64,000 bases of DNA. Origin: Algoriphagus mannitolivorans DSM 15301 (lineage in GTDB: Bacteria > Bacteroidota > Bacteroidia > Cytophagales > Cyclobacteriaceae). A program made the position numbers and the translations under genes. The stretch lies in the NCBI RefSeq assembly GCF_000429425.1, contig NZ_AUBV01000014.1:62001-126000 (forward strand). The letters run 5' to 3'. The notes below the pieces were generated by a model. It saw nothing but the letters and a program-made list of their open reading frames with translations, was not told where the DNA came from and made no database searches. Positions 8,805 to 16,784 of this stretch are shown one piece after another (position 1 is the first letter of the stretch; each line of letters opens with the position of its first letter).

Positions 8805-9221
8805 TCAATTCTCAAAAAATTCTTTTGGGGTCAGAATGGGAATTCTTCCATCAGCTGTATTAAATCCGTTTTTATCTCTGGTAATGAAAAAATCCATATC
8901 ATTTTCGATTGCTGTAAAATATTGAATAGCATCCTCTTTATCCTTGAAATCTGAATTCAATGAATTCAAGAGCACTTCCTTTCCTCCTGTAATGATATTG
9001 CCAAAATCAAAAAATTGAATCAATTTTTCTTCTGCATTAACCAGCTTTAAGCGGTCAACAGCCATGTAAACTATAGTTCCAATTGAATCTTCAGAAATAA
9101 AAAGACGGGCTTCACCTTTTTTTACAAGCTCAAGAAAAGGCAGGGAATCCTGTACAAAAGGTTCCCGATTTGCAATCAAGTCGAGTGCAACATTCGTGTC
9201 TAAAAAAATCCTAAACATATT
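8805..9221 (-). CDS. PIN-domain ribonuclease toxin (VapC-like)
   Basis: A 138-residue PIN-domain protein starting at MFRIFLDTNVALDLI; this start gives the standard PIN N-terminus, whereas the longer open frame adds 22 residues that lie inside the antitoxin gene. The first acidic residue is in LDTN, further acids lie in the middle (DKEDAIQYF), and the C-terminal FFITRDKNGF supplies the TRD motif. PIN toxins cut RNA in type II toxin-antitoxin systems. It overlaps the antitoxin gene by 11 bp, which supports translational coupling. Confidence 0.82.
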   Translation of the reverse strand, partial: NMFRIFLDTNVALDLIANREPFVQDSLPFLELVKKGEARLFISEDSIGTIVYMAVDRLKLVNAEEKLIQFFDFGNIITGGKEVLLNSLNSDFKDKEDAIQYFTAIENDMDFFITRDKNGFNTADGRIPILTPKEFFEN

Positions 9222-9468
9222 TTTTATCTCGATGCTCTCTAGCCAGCTCCTTATCAGACTTATCCAATGCTTTGATTGGAGTCTCATTCTTAAGTCTTTC
9301 TAGAAATCTTGCAGCAGCGAGTTGTTCAGGAGTTTTTTCCAATTCTGGTTCTTCCTTTTCAAAGATATTCTCAATCATCTTGGAAAGAGAAATTCCCTGA
9401 CTTGCTGCCTTTCTTTTGGCTTTTTCCACCACTTCTTTTTTGATGGTCAATGTTAGCTTCGTTTTCAT
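9211..9468 (-). CDS. Antitoxin of the PIN toxin (DUF6364-like)
   Basis: An 85-residue protein. The N-terminus MKTKLTLTIKKEVVEKAKRK and the following GISLSKMIEN read as a ribbon-helix-helix DNA-binding domain, as in DUF6364-type antitoxins. The charged C-terminal half would wrap the toxin. It comes first in the operon and overlaps the PIN gene by 11 bp. The upstream region has an AT-rich palindromic stretch (ATAATTAT, about 9471-9483) that could serve autoregulation, though it is too short to be sure. Confidence 0.78.
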   Translation of the reverse strand: MKTKLTLTIKKEVVEKAKRKAASQGISLSKMIENIFEKEEPELEKTPEQLAAARFLERLKNETPIKALDKSDKELAREHRDKKYV

Positions 9469-9643
9469 ATGTTATAATTATTATGGCCTCATGGAATTTC
9501 GCAAGAATGCTAATCAGTTTTCAAATAGAAGCCGGAGTCTTGCTCGAATTCCAAATTGCAAGTGTGTTATTTAAATATGCGTGTCTTTTTCTTCGAGTTT
9601 TCAATTTTCGCTTTAAAATGATTTAACCTACTTTTCGAGTCCT

Positions 9644-10585
9644 ATGAGCTCCGCCGAAAAACATGCCCAAATCCTCAAATCCACCTCCAAGCGACTGGGT
9701 TTCGACTTTTGTGGAATTGCCAAAGCAGAATTTTTGGAATCTGAGGCCCCAAGACTGGAAGAATGGCTTAATCGGAATTATCAGGGAAAAATGGCCTATT
9801 TGGCCAATCATTTCGAAAAACGATTAGACCCCACCAAACTTGTGGAAGGAGCCAAAACGGTCGTTTCTCTCATTTATAACTACTATCCCGAAAAGCAGCT
9901 TCCCAATCAGCCGGAAGACCTCAAACTGGCCAAATATGCCTACGGTGAAGATTACCATGATGTGATTCGGACCAAACTAACCGAGTTTTTGGAAGTGCTT
10001 CGGGAAGAAATTGGTGAAATCAACGGGCGTTCCTTTGTGGATTCAGCTCCCATCATGGAGAGGCAATGGGCTCAACGAGCCGGATTGGGTTGGATCGGAA
10101 AAAACAGTCTGCTGCTGAACCGGCAAATGGGGAGCTTCTTCTTTTTGGCGGAGTTGATTATTGATCTGGAAGTCACACCCGACACGCCTTTAGCGAAAGA
10201 CTATTGCGGGACTTGCACCGCCTGCATCGATGCCTGCCCGACGGATGCCATTGTGCAGCCGGAAGTGATTGATGGATCGAGGTGCATTTCTTATCTGACC
10301 ATCGAATTAAAAGAAGCGATTCCTGATGAATTTGCTGGGAAGATGGAAAATTGGGTTTTTGGCTGCGATATCTGCCAAGATGTGTGTCCTTGGAACCGAT
10401 TTTCGAGACCGCATCAGGAACCTGCTTTTCAACCTTCCGAGGAATTGGCTCAATTCTCCAAGCGGGAATGGAAAGAGATGACCGAGGAGACTTTTAAAAG
10501 GGTTTTTGCCAAGTCGGCTGTAAAGCGGACAAAGTTTTCCGGGATTAAGAGAAATGTTGAATTTCTGGATTTAAAAGGCCTTTAG
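9644..10585 (+). CDS. queG: Epoxyqueuosine reductase QueG
   Basis: A 313-residue cobalamin- and iron-sulfur-dependent enzyme that performs the last step of queuosine tRNA modification, reducing epoxyqueuosine to queuosine. Two [4Fe-4S] cysteine sets are visible: [12 protein letters not shown] near residue 187 and CDICQDVCP near residue 245. The segment [23 protein letters not shown] is also characteristic, and length is normal. It converges with nadC and the two overlap by 15 bp at their 3' ends. Its need for cobalamin fits the presence of a B12-binding regulator elsewhere in the window. Confidence 0.95.
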   Translation: MSSAEKHAQILKSTSKRLGFDFCGIAKAEFLESEAPRLEEWLNRNYQGKMAYLANHFEKRLDPTKLVEGAKTVVSLIYNYYPEKQLPNQPEDLKLAKYAYGEDYHDVIRTKLTEFLEVLREEIGEINGRSFVDSAPIMERQWAQRAGLGWIGKNSLLLNRQMGSFFFLAELIIDLEVTPDTPLAKDYCGTCTACIDACPTDAIVQPEVIDGSRCISYLTIELKEAIPDEFAGKMENWVFGCDICQDVCPWNRFSRPHQEPAFQPSEELAQFSKREWKEMTEETFKRVFAKSAVKRTKFSGIKRNVEFLDLKGL

Positions 10586-11428
10586 GCTCATGTCCAAAGC
10601 CTGAACAGAATAGGTCAGCGCCCCCATGGAAATGTAGTCCACCCCGCATTCAGCTACGTCGGCCAGTGTTTCTGCAGTTATTCCCCCCGAGGCTTCGGTT
10701 GAATATTTTCCTCCAATCATCTTTACGGCTTCGCGCATCGTGGCATAGTCCATATTGTCCAGCATGATGAAGTCAATTTCTCCTACCTCAAGGACTTCTT
10801 GTACCTCTGCGAGATTCCGGGTTTCCACTTCAATTTTCAGATTTAGGCCCTTTTCCTTTAAATACTTTCGGGTTCTCTCGATAGCAGGACGTATCCCTCC
10901 GGCAAAATCCACATGGTTGTCTTTGAGCATGACCATGTCGTAAAGTGCAAAGCGGTGATTTACCCCTCCGCCGATAGCCACCGCCCATTTTTCCATCAAT
11001 CGGAAATTTGGCGTGGTCTTCCGCGTATCCATCAGACGGGCTTTGGTATGGAGGATTAATTGAGTGAGCTGGTGGGTTTTGGTCGCAATGCCGCTCATGC
11101 GCTGCAGGCAATTGAGCACCAATCGTTCTGCAGAAAGGATGGAAGCTGAGGGCCCATAGACATGCAGTCCTATATCTCCTTTTTTGACAAGGTCACCGTC
11201 TTTTTTAAAAAACTCGACTTCCAAAATTGGATCCACCGCTTTAAAAATCAATTCAGCCATTTCCAGACCGGCAATTACCCCATCATCCTTGATCAGCAGC
11301 CTTGCCCGACCCTTTTGATCCGAAGGAATTGAGGCCAAAGAAGAATAATCTCCCGGGCCTATGTCTTCCTGAAGGGCGGATTGAATAAAATTATGGATGG
11401 CTTCTGGGGTCAGGTAGGCGGGCTTCAT
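10571..11428 (-). CDS. nadC: Nicotinate-nucleotide pyrophosphorylase NadC
   Basis: A 285-residue quinolinate phosphoribosyltransferase that turns quinolinate and PRPP into nicotinate mononucleotide in NAD synthesis. Seen are the N-terminal [10 protein letters not shown], the [16 protein letters not shown] helix, the [10 protein letters not shown] loop and the C-terminal EASGGI phosphate-binding turn. Length fits the family. It precedes the DUF4783 gene in the opposite sense of reading (DUF4783 lies upstream on the same strand, 42 bp away), so the two may share a transcript. Confidence 0.95.
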   Translation of the reverse strand: MKPAYLTPEAIHNFIQSALQEDIGPGDYSSLASIPSDQKGRARLLIKDDGVIAGLEMAELIFKAVDPILEVEFFKKDGDLVKKGDIGLHVYGPSASILSAERLVLNCLQRMSGIATKTHQLTQLILHTKARLMDTRKTTPNFRLMEKWAVAIGGGVNHRFALYDMVMLKDNHVDFAGGIRPAIERTRKYLKEKGLNLKIEVETRNLAEVQEVLEVGEIDFIMLDNMDYATMREAVKMIGGKYSTEASGGITAETLADVAECGVDYISMGALTYSVQALDMSLKAF

Positions 11429-11470
11429 GAGGCAAAAATAGCCAAATCCCCCTTCTTGAGCCTTTTTCCC

Positions 11471-11866
11471 TTAGTTTTTTACAAAATCAAGACTATAAAT
11501 CTTGTAAGCGCTTTGGGTTTGGGATACTTTGATGAACACTTTGAAATTTCCCGGAGAACTTAAATACTCCCCGATATAGGTGCTGATGCTTCCCTGATTT
11601 TCATTTTGGTAAAGGATGGAAAATCCCTGAGACGGATTTTTCTTGAAGAAATCCCTCAGCACCAATTCCGCCTGTGTCTTGGAGTAATCCCCCTGCTGTC
11701 CATTGATATTCAGGGAAATGCTACTGTCAAAAAATTTGGCAAGGTCATTACTTGACCCATTGCCCAAGGCTGCGATAATGGGATCGATGGTATGCACTTC
11801 CAACTCTGGTTTTTGCAGAGGAGTCAGGAAAATCCATAGAGACAGAAAAAGATTTAAAAACAACAT
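11471..11866 (-). CDS. DUF4783 secreted protein
   Basis: A 131-residue protein with a hydrophobic N-terminus (MLFLNLFLSLWIFLTPL) that looks like a signal sequence, then a compact NTF2-like fold suggested by the pattern IIAALGNGSSNDLAKFFD and the final strand KIYSLDFV. This matches the DUF4783 family found almost only in Bacteroidota and usually next to nadC, as here. Function is unknown. Confidence 0.78.
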   Translation of the reverse strand: MLFLNLFLSLWIFLTPLQKPELEVHTIDPIIAALGNGSSNDLAKFFDSSISLNINGQQGDYSKTQAELVLRDFFKKNPSQGFSILYQNENQGSISTYIGEYLSSPGNFKVFIKVSQTQSAYKIYSLDFVKN

Positions 11867-11990
11867 CGCCCATAATTGGCAAAATCCAAGCCAAAAAAAT
11901 GTACCGGAGATTCATTTTTGGGGGTCTCAAAAGGAAGGCGACAAGCAATGTCTAAAAATATTTGCTGGGGGACTTTGGGTTGAAAAGTAA

Positions 11991-11998
11991 TATATTTG
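11991..11998 (+). promoter_or_regulatory. Exact TAnnTTTG element 4 bp before gpmI
   Basis: TATATTTG matches the Bacteroidota -7 consensus exactly but ends only 4 bp before the gpmI ATG. No well-placed -33 TTG is seen at the usual 17-23 bp. If it works, gpmI mRNA would be leaderless or nearly so; otherwise it is a chance match. Confidence 0.35.
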
Positions 11999-12002
11999 CC
12001 GC

Positions 12003-13523
12003 ATGGATAAGAAAGTTTTACTGATGATTTTGGATGGCTGGGGTATTGCTACCAACCCGGCCGTTTCTGCGATTGATAAAGCCAAGACGCCTTTTGTGGA
12101 TAGCTTATACACCAAATACCCCCATGCAACTCTGGAGGCATCCGGTTTGGCAGTAGGTCTTCCTGAAGGACAAATGGGTAATTCTGAGGTCGGTCACATG
12201 AATATCGGAGCCGGCCGTGTGGTCTATCAAGATTTAGTAAAAATTAACAAGGCAGTAGCTCAAGGGGAGCTTAATTCCCATCCGGTATTGGCTTCAGCCT
12301 TTTCCAAAGCCAAGGCTGGAAATAAAAAGATTCACTTCATTGGATTGGTTTCTGATGGGGGAGTACACGCCCATATTGATCATTTAAAGGGACTTTGCGA
12401 TGCTGCCAAATTCCACGGAATGGAAAAGGTATTTATCCATGCTTTCACGGATGGAAGGGATACTGATCCAAAAGGCGGAATTAAATATTTGGAGGATCTT
12501 CAAAATCATCTGACCCATTCGGCTGGTCAAATTGCTTCCGTAGTGGGGAGATATTACGCCATGGATCGGGACAACAGATGGGAGCGAGTGAAGCTTGCTT
12601 ATGATGCCTTGGTAAATGGAGAAGGCGAAAAGTCAAAGGATATTTTGGCGGCCATCAAAAAATCCTACAATAACAATGTAACAGATGAGTTTATCCGACC
12701 GATCATCCATGTAGGTGCGGACAACAAACCTCTCGCTATGATTGAGGAAGGTGACTTAGTGATCTGTTTCAATTTCCGAACCGACCGAGGCCGGGAAATC
12801 ACTCAGGTTTTGACTCAAAAGGACTTTGAGGATTACAATATGAAGAAATTGGCCTTGGATTACGTCACCTTTACCAACTATGACGATACCTTCACGGGAG
12901 TTCAGGTATTATTTGATAAGGACAATCTCAATAATACACTTGGGGAGGTATTGGAGAAGGCTGGGAAAAAGCAAATCCGAATCGCTGAAACCGAAAAATA
13001 TCCTCATGTGACATTCTTTTTCTCAGGAGGCAGGGAGAAAGAATTTGAAGGAGAAAGCCGCATTCTGTGTCCTTCTCCGAAAGTGGCTACTTATGACCTA
13101 AAGCCGGAGATGAGTGCCTTCGAAATTGCATCCAAAATCAACCCGGAGCTAAAAAAGAAGAGCGCGGACTTCATATGTCTGAATTTTGCAAATGCAGACA
13201 TGGTGGGACATACCGGAGATTTTGATGCTGCTGTTAAGGCTTGTGAGGCAGTGGATACCTGCGCAAAAAGCGTCATTTCCACAGCTTTGGAAAATAACTA
13301 TACGATCATCGTGATTGCAGACCATGGTAATTCCGACATGATGATCAACGAGGACGGTACACCAAACACCGCCCATACCACCAATCTTGTTCCTTTTATA
13401 TTAGTAGATGCTCAAGACCAAATCCCTGTCAGAAACGGGAAACTGGGAGATTTGGCACCCACTATTCTAAAACTGATGGGTGTGGAGACCCCTTCTGAAA
13501 TGACAGGGGATATCCTTATTTAA
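12003..13523 (+). CDS. gpmI: Cofactor-independent phosphoglycerate mutase
   Basis: A 506-residue 2,3-bisphosphoglycerate-independent phosphoglycerate mutase, which interconverts 3- and 2-phosphoglycerate in glycolysis. The N-terminal LLMILDGWG metal site, the phosphoserine segment GNSEVGHMNIGAGR with Ser61, and the C-terminal IADHGNSD metal motif are all present. Length is typical. A lipoprotein gene follows after 3 bp and is probably co-transcribed. Confidence 0.96.
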   Translation: MDKKVLLMILDGWGIATNPAVSAIDKAKTPFVDSLYTKYPHATLEASGLAVGLPEGQMGNSEVGHMNIGAGRVVYQDLVKINKAVAQGELNSHPVLASAFSKAKAGNKKIHFIGLVSDGGVHAHIDHLKGLCDAAKFHGMEKVFIHAFTDGRDTDPKGGIKYLEDLQNHLTHSAGQIASVVGRYYAMDRDNRWERVKLAYDALVNGEGEKSKDILAAIKKSYNNNVTDEFIRPIIHVGADNKPLAMIEEGDLVICFNFRTDRGREITQVLTQKDFEDYNMKKLALDYVTFTNYDDTFTGVQVLFDKDNLNNTLGEVLEKAGKKQIRIAETEKYPHVTFFFSGGREKEFEGESRILCPSPKVATYDLKPEMSAFEIASKINPELKKKSADFICLNFANADMVGHTGDFDAAVKACEAVDTCAKSVISTALENNYTIIVIADHGNSDMMINEDGTPNTAHTTNLVPFILVDAQDQIPVRNGKLGDLAPTILKLMGVETPSEMTGDILI

Positions 13524-13526
13524 ACC

Positions 13527-14084
13527 ATGAAAATTTACAGATATCTAGTAATTGCCCTATTTGTAGGCTTAGGATTCAGTTGTGCTCCTTCATCGGAGAA
13601 AGTGGAGATGGAAAAGCTCCCCTACTTCGATCTGAAAAGCTTTATGAATTTGGAAATTTCCAAACTGGACTCCGTGCTGGTGACTAAAACCTCCCGGATC
13701 AATGGGAAAGAATCCATAGTGGATACCGTTTACAGTCAGCAGGATTTCAAGGAAGAGTTTGAGGTTTTTTATCAGGCAGATATCAACTTGCCTTCTTTGG
13801 CGACTTCCTACTCTACCGATGCTAAGTATGACTACCTAGTGCACAAGCTGTTGCCTGAAGCCAAAGGAAAAGTCAAGGAGATCGTGGTGAGATATCATCA
13901 GAGTTATCCTTCTTCCATCACTATTAAAATGAAGGAAGAAAACCTGTTTTATTCCACCACCACCATTGGGGAGCTTTACATGAGTCAACTGACCAATAAG
14001 GTGGATCATTATACCATCGAGACTACCCAAAAGGTGATCTTCTTGGATCCCACCAATATCAAAATCCAAGGAATTTTGAAATAA
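13527..14084 (+). CDS. Lipoprotein of unknown function
   Basis: A 185-residue protein with a lipoprotein signal (GLGFSCAPS), so Cys20 is the likely lipidation site. The mature part has no motif I recognise; it is rich in beta-type sequence and charged residues. It follows gpmI by 3 bp and both end at a shared strong terminator, so it is the second gene of that operon. Confidence 0.7.
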   Translation: MKIYRYLVIALFVGLGFSCAPSSEKVEMEKLPYFDLKSFMNLEISKLDSVLVTKTSRINGKESIVDTVYSQQDFKEEFEVFYQADINLPSLATSYSTDAKYDYLVHKLLPEAKGKVKEIVVRYHQSYPSSITIKMKEENLFYSTTTIGELYMSQLTNKVDHYTIETTQKVIFLDPTNIKIQGILK

Positions 14085-14085
14085 G

Positions 14086-14121
14086 AAAAAATGCCCGAAA
14101 TCATCTTCCGGGCATTTTTTT
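14086..14121. terminator. Bidirectional terminator between lipoprotein and amidase genes
   Basis: AAAAAATGCCCG and CGGGCATTTTTT form a perfect 12-bp stem around an 11-base loop, with A and T tracts on the two sides. It serves both converging genes; the amidase stop codon lies inside its right edge. Confidence 0.9.
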
Positions 14122-15799
14122 ATCGGTCGAAAAGCGGAGGGCGCTTAGCTTGCCAGTCTGTGTTTTCCTGAATCAACCTTCCCAGCATGATGAGTTTTTC
14201 CTCTTCAAAAAGATTGCCTAGCAGAGTAATGGAGGTCGGGCTTCCGTTACTTCCAAATCCATTGGGAAGACAAAGTGCAGGATGACCGGTTAGGTTGGTG
14301 ATTTGAAGCTGCTGCCCAGCAAAAGATGGAGTGACAATGACATCATAGTCTTTCATCAGCTGATACATTTCTTGGATCAGGAGGCTTCTTTGACGGCTCA
14401 TCTGGACATATTCTACTGCAGGTATAAATCTAGCCGACCTAAATAAATTGGGCCAGGCATTTCTGCCCTGCGCGACGAGCTGATCATCCAAGTTTAGTCG
14501 TGTCAACTCATCAAATGCAGCGGCACCCTCGACCATGAGCATGCTCACCAATGGGGCAGGATTGATTGAGGTTTTTAATTCCAAAGGATGAAGTTCGATT
14601 CCTTGGCTTCTCAACACCTCTAAGACTGCCTTGTCATTTTCAATTCCTGGGCGTTCACCTTCAAAGAAAGATTGGAAATACCCGATTTTGAGTGCTTTGA
14701 CATTGTTTTTTGCAGAATAGTTAAAAGCGGCGGGAATGGTAGAAGGATCCTTTGGGTCTATCCCTTGAATGGTCGCAAGGACGATTGCATTGTCCAAAGC
14801 AGATCTGGAAATAGGGCCTATTTTATCCATGGACCAGCTCAAGGCCATAGCTCCATGTTTGCTCACCCTCCCGAAAGTTGGGCGGAGACCTGTTACTCCA
14901 TTACGGGTGGAGGGAGACACAATGGAGCCTAGGGTTTCTGTGCCGATAGCAAAAGGCACCAATCCTGCACTCACTGCTGAGGCGGAACCTGCTGAAGATC
15001 CACTGGAACCTTGTTTCAGATTCCAAGGGTTTTTGGTCACTCCACCATACCAAATGTCTCCCATAGCCAAGGCCCCGAGAGTAAATTTCCCAACGAGTAC
15101 TGCTCCTGCATCTTCCAGCTTTTCTACCACGGTGGCTGTTTCATCAATGACTTGATCCTTGTAGGGCATTGCTCCCCAAGTTGTTTTGGTACCGGGTACA
15201 GCCAGAAGATCTTTGATTCCATAGGGAATTCCATGCAAAGGGCCTCTGTATTTTCCGGAGGCTAGCTCTTGATCCATTTGCCGGGCTTTTTGCAAGGCAG
15301 ACTCTTCCATAAGCGTAATTAGGCACTGCAAGGTGTCGGAATAAGTCTTGATCCGGTCCAGATAGATTTGGGTCAATCGCTCCGAACTCAATTTTTTGGA
15401 TTGGATCAAAACTGCCAATTGATGGACAGGAAGATAGGCGATGTCATGATCTTGGGAAGGCAATTCCACCGTATTGGGAAGGCCCCAATCCAGAGGTTTT
15501 TGGGTTTGATTTGGGAAAAAACCCTGAGGAAGTGGATTGAAAATCAAGGCCGGGGCCACTGAGTTTTCCAGGGTGATTTTTCTGAGATTTTCCAGGTTGG
15601 TCCTTTGGTTGCTGAGATTGGTAAGCATACTGTCTTTCTCAGAGTTGGTGAAAGACAAGCCTATCAGATCCGCAGCCGAATCAATGGTAGCGGGAGTTAT
15701 TTCTCCCATATTTCTCCCAAGGTTGAATCCCAAAAGCAGAAAGGTAATGGCTCCTCCTGCAAGAAAAGGCCATTTGGTGTGGTGGAGTTTTCGTTTCAT
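14120..15799 (-). CDS. Amidase-signature family hydrolase
   Basis: A 559-residue amidase of the amidase-signature family. The catalytic triad is readable: Lys in GIPYGIKDLL, and the cis-Ser/Ser pair in QGSSGSSAGSASAVSAG followed by IGTETLGSI. I chose the start MKRKLHHTK over an ATG 8 codons earlier because it gives a normal positively charged leader followed by one hydrophobic segment (FLAGGAITFLLLGFNLG), which should export or anchor the protein. Relatives hydrolyse many amides, so the substrate is open. It stands alone, diverging from the small membrane gene after it. Confidence 0.88.
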   Translation of the reverse strand: MKRKLHHTKWPFLAGGAITFLLLGFNLGRNMGEITPATIDSAADLIGLSFTNSEKDSMLTNLSNQRTNLENLRKITLENSVAPALIFNPLPQGFFPNQTQKPLDWGLPNTVELPSQDHDIAYLPVHQLAVLIQSKKLSSERLTQIYLDRIKTYSDTLQCLITLMEESALQKARQMDQELASGKYRGPLHGIPYGIKDLLAVPGTKTTWGAMPYKDQVIDETATVVEKLEDAGAVLVGKFTLGALAMGDIWYGGVTKNPWNLKQGSSGSSAGSASAVSAGLVPFAIGTETLGSIVSPSTRNGVTGLRPTFGRVSKHGAMALSWSMDKIGPISRSALDNAIVLATIQGIDPKDPSTIPAAFNYSAKNNVKALKIGYFQSFFEGERPGIENDKAVLEVLRSQGIELHPLELKTSINPAPLVSMLMVEGAAAFDELTRLNLDDQLVAQGRNAWPNLFRSARFIPAVEYVQMSRQRSLLIQEMYQLMKDYDVIVTPSFAGQQLQITNLTGHPALCLPNGFGSNGSPTSITLLGNLFEEEKLIMLGRLIQENTDWQAKRPPLFDR

Positions 15800-15873
15800 T
15801 GGATAGTTTTGTATTAGAACCAAACATTCTTCGCCTGAAGGTGTTCATTTAGCCCAAAAAAATCAAACCGTTC

Positions 15874-16311
15874 ATGGATCAAAGACCAAGCTTTCCTGTA
15901 TTCCCCATGCATTTTCGGGGCTTACTTTTATTGGCCGGGATTTACACGATTTGTTGGTCTGCATTCTATAGATATGCAGGGGAAGAATTGCTTCGCTGGC
16001 TGTCCCTGGGAAGCCCTGAATTGGAGGCCATGCCTCATTCAGCATTTGGGATTTTTGGAATCGTGCTGGGCTTGGTGATTTTTGTTTCAGCATTTTATCC
16101 AGTAAGCTGGGTGTGGCTAATATTGGCAGGAATTGGTGGAAAAATAATCTCAGCGATCTGGTTTTCCTTGGGCTTTGCGCCGGAGCTAGGCTGGAATAAG
16201 AGGAGTATTTTTTATCTGGTTTTTAATGAACTTCTCTGGCTAATTCCATTGATATTGATATTTCTGAGAAGCCTTCAGGTTAAAAATTATCTAAATGAAT
16301 CAGAAAAATAA
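15874..16311 (+). CDS. Four-helix membrane protein, unknown
   Basis: A 145-residue protein with four predicted membrane helices (near 15-33, 55-78, 80-105 and 115-135). No family is recognised with confidence. It diverges from the amidase and ends at a bidirectional terminator. The helix-rich, loop-poor composition suggests a small integral membrane protein rather than a transporter. Confidence 0.65.
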   Translation: MDQRPSFPVFPMHFRGLLLLAGIYTICWSAFYRYAGEELLRWLSLGSPELEAMPHSAFGIFGIVLGLVIFVSAFYPVSWVWLILAGIGGKIISAIWFSLGFAPELGWNKRSIFYLVFNELLWLIPLILIFLRSLQVKNYLNESEK

Positions 16312-16347
16312 AAAATAAAGGGGTCAACTTCAGACCCCTTTATTTTT
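16311..16347. terminator. Bidirectional terminator
   Basis: AAAAATAAAGGGGTC and GACCCCTTTATTTTT pair perfectly over 15 bp around an 8-base loop, with A/T tracts on both sides, between two converging genes. Confidence 0.9.
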
Positions 16348-16639
16348 AAGTCAAAAGAATCAAAAGAAGGAGGATAATCACAATTGCCCCGAATGAAATG
16401 TAGATACCGTTTCCGTCGGCCTTTTTCTTCATTTCCTTCATTTCGGCTTTGAGTTCCTTTATCTCTTCTTTGCTCATGGAACTAAAATCCATTGCTTTGA
16501 TCTCGTCAATCCTGCTCTCCATTTTTTCCAGAAGAATCTGCTGTTCTTCAGTTAAATCTTTTTTGGGCTTTTTAATTGGAGCCGCCTCGAGGAACCCAAT
16601 GGATCCCAGTAGGATTAGAAATGTCAGGAGTTTTTTCAT
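16346..16639 (-). CDS. Small exported coiled-coil membrane protein
   Basis: A 97-residue protein with a signal sequence (MKKLLTFLILLGSIGFLEAA), a charged alpha-helical middle rich in Glu and Lys (about 28-72) that should form a coiled coil, and a C-terminal membrane helix (IYISFGAIVIILLLLILLT). Proteins of this layout are frequent and uncharacterised in Bacteroidota. It diverges from polA, with a 24-bp palindrome in the shared upstream region. Confidence 0.65.
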   Translation of the reverse strand: MKKLLTFLILLGSIGFLEAAPIKKPKKDLTEEQQILLEKMESRIDEIKAMDFSSMSKEEIKELKAEMKEMKKKADGNGIYISFGAIVIILLLLILLT

Positions 16640-16673
16640 AGTTGTTTTATTTGGTTAAGATTGATTAAAAACA

Positions 16674-16697
16674 TTTCCCTTTGGGCGCAAAGGGAAA
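16674..16697. repeat. Perfect palindrome between the small membrane gene and polA
   Basis: TTTCCCTTTG and CAAAGGGAAA pair perfectly around the 4-base GGCG loop. It lies 35 bp upstream of the minus-strand gene and 88 bp upstream of polA. Only a weak T run follows on the minus side, so it may be an operator or a leader hairpin rather than a terminator. Confidence 0.7.
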
Positions 16698-16784
16698 CAA
16701 GAACTCAAATTTTATATTCCTGAACGCTTTCGAAAAGTTGTAACTTAACCCTTTGAAAGCTGACAAGATTAAATTAAACGTATA

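Noticed and set aside
4771..9468. A defense island built from the MNT/HEPN, VWA/AAA and PIN genes
   Set aside because: The toxin-like genes are small, one is broken, the VWA/AAA pair is of the chelatase type found widely as housekeeping, and no nuclease, restriction or phage gene is near.
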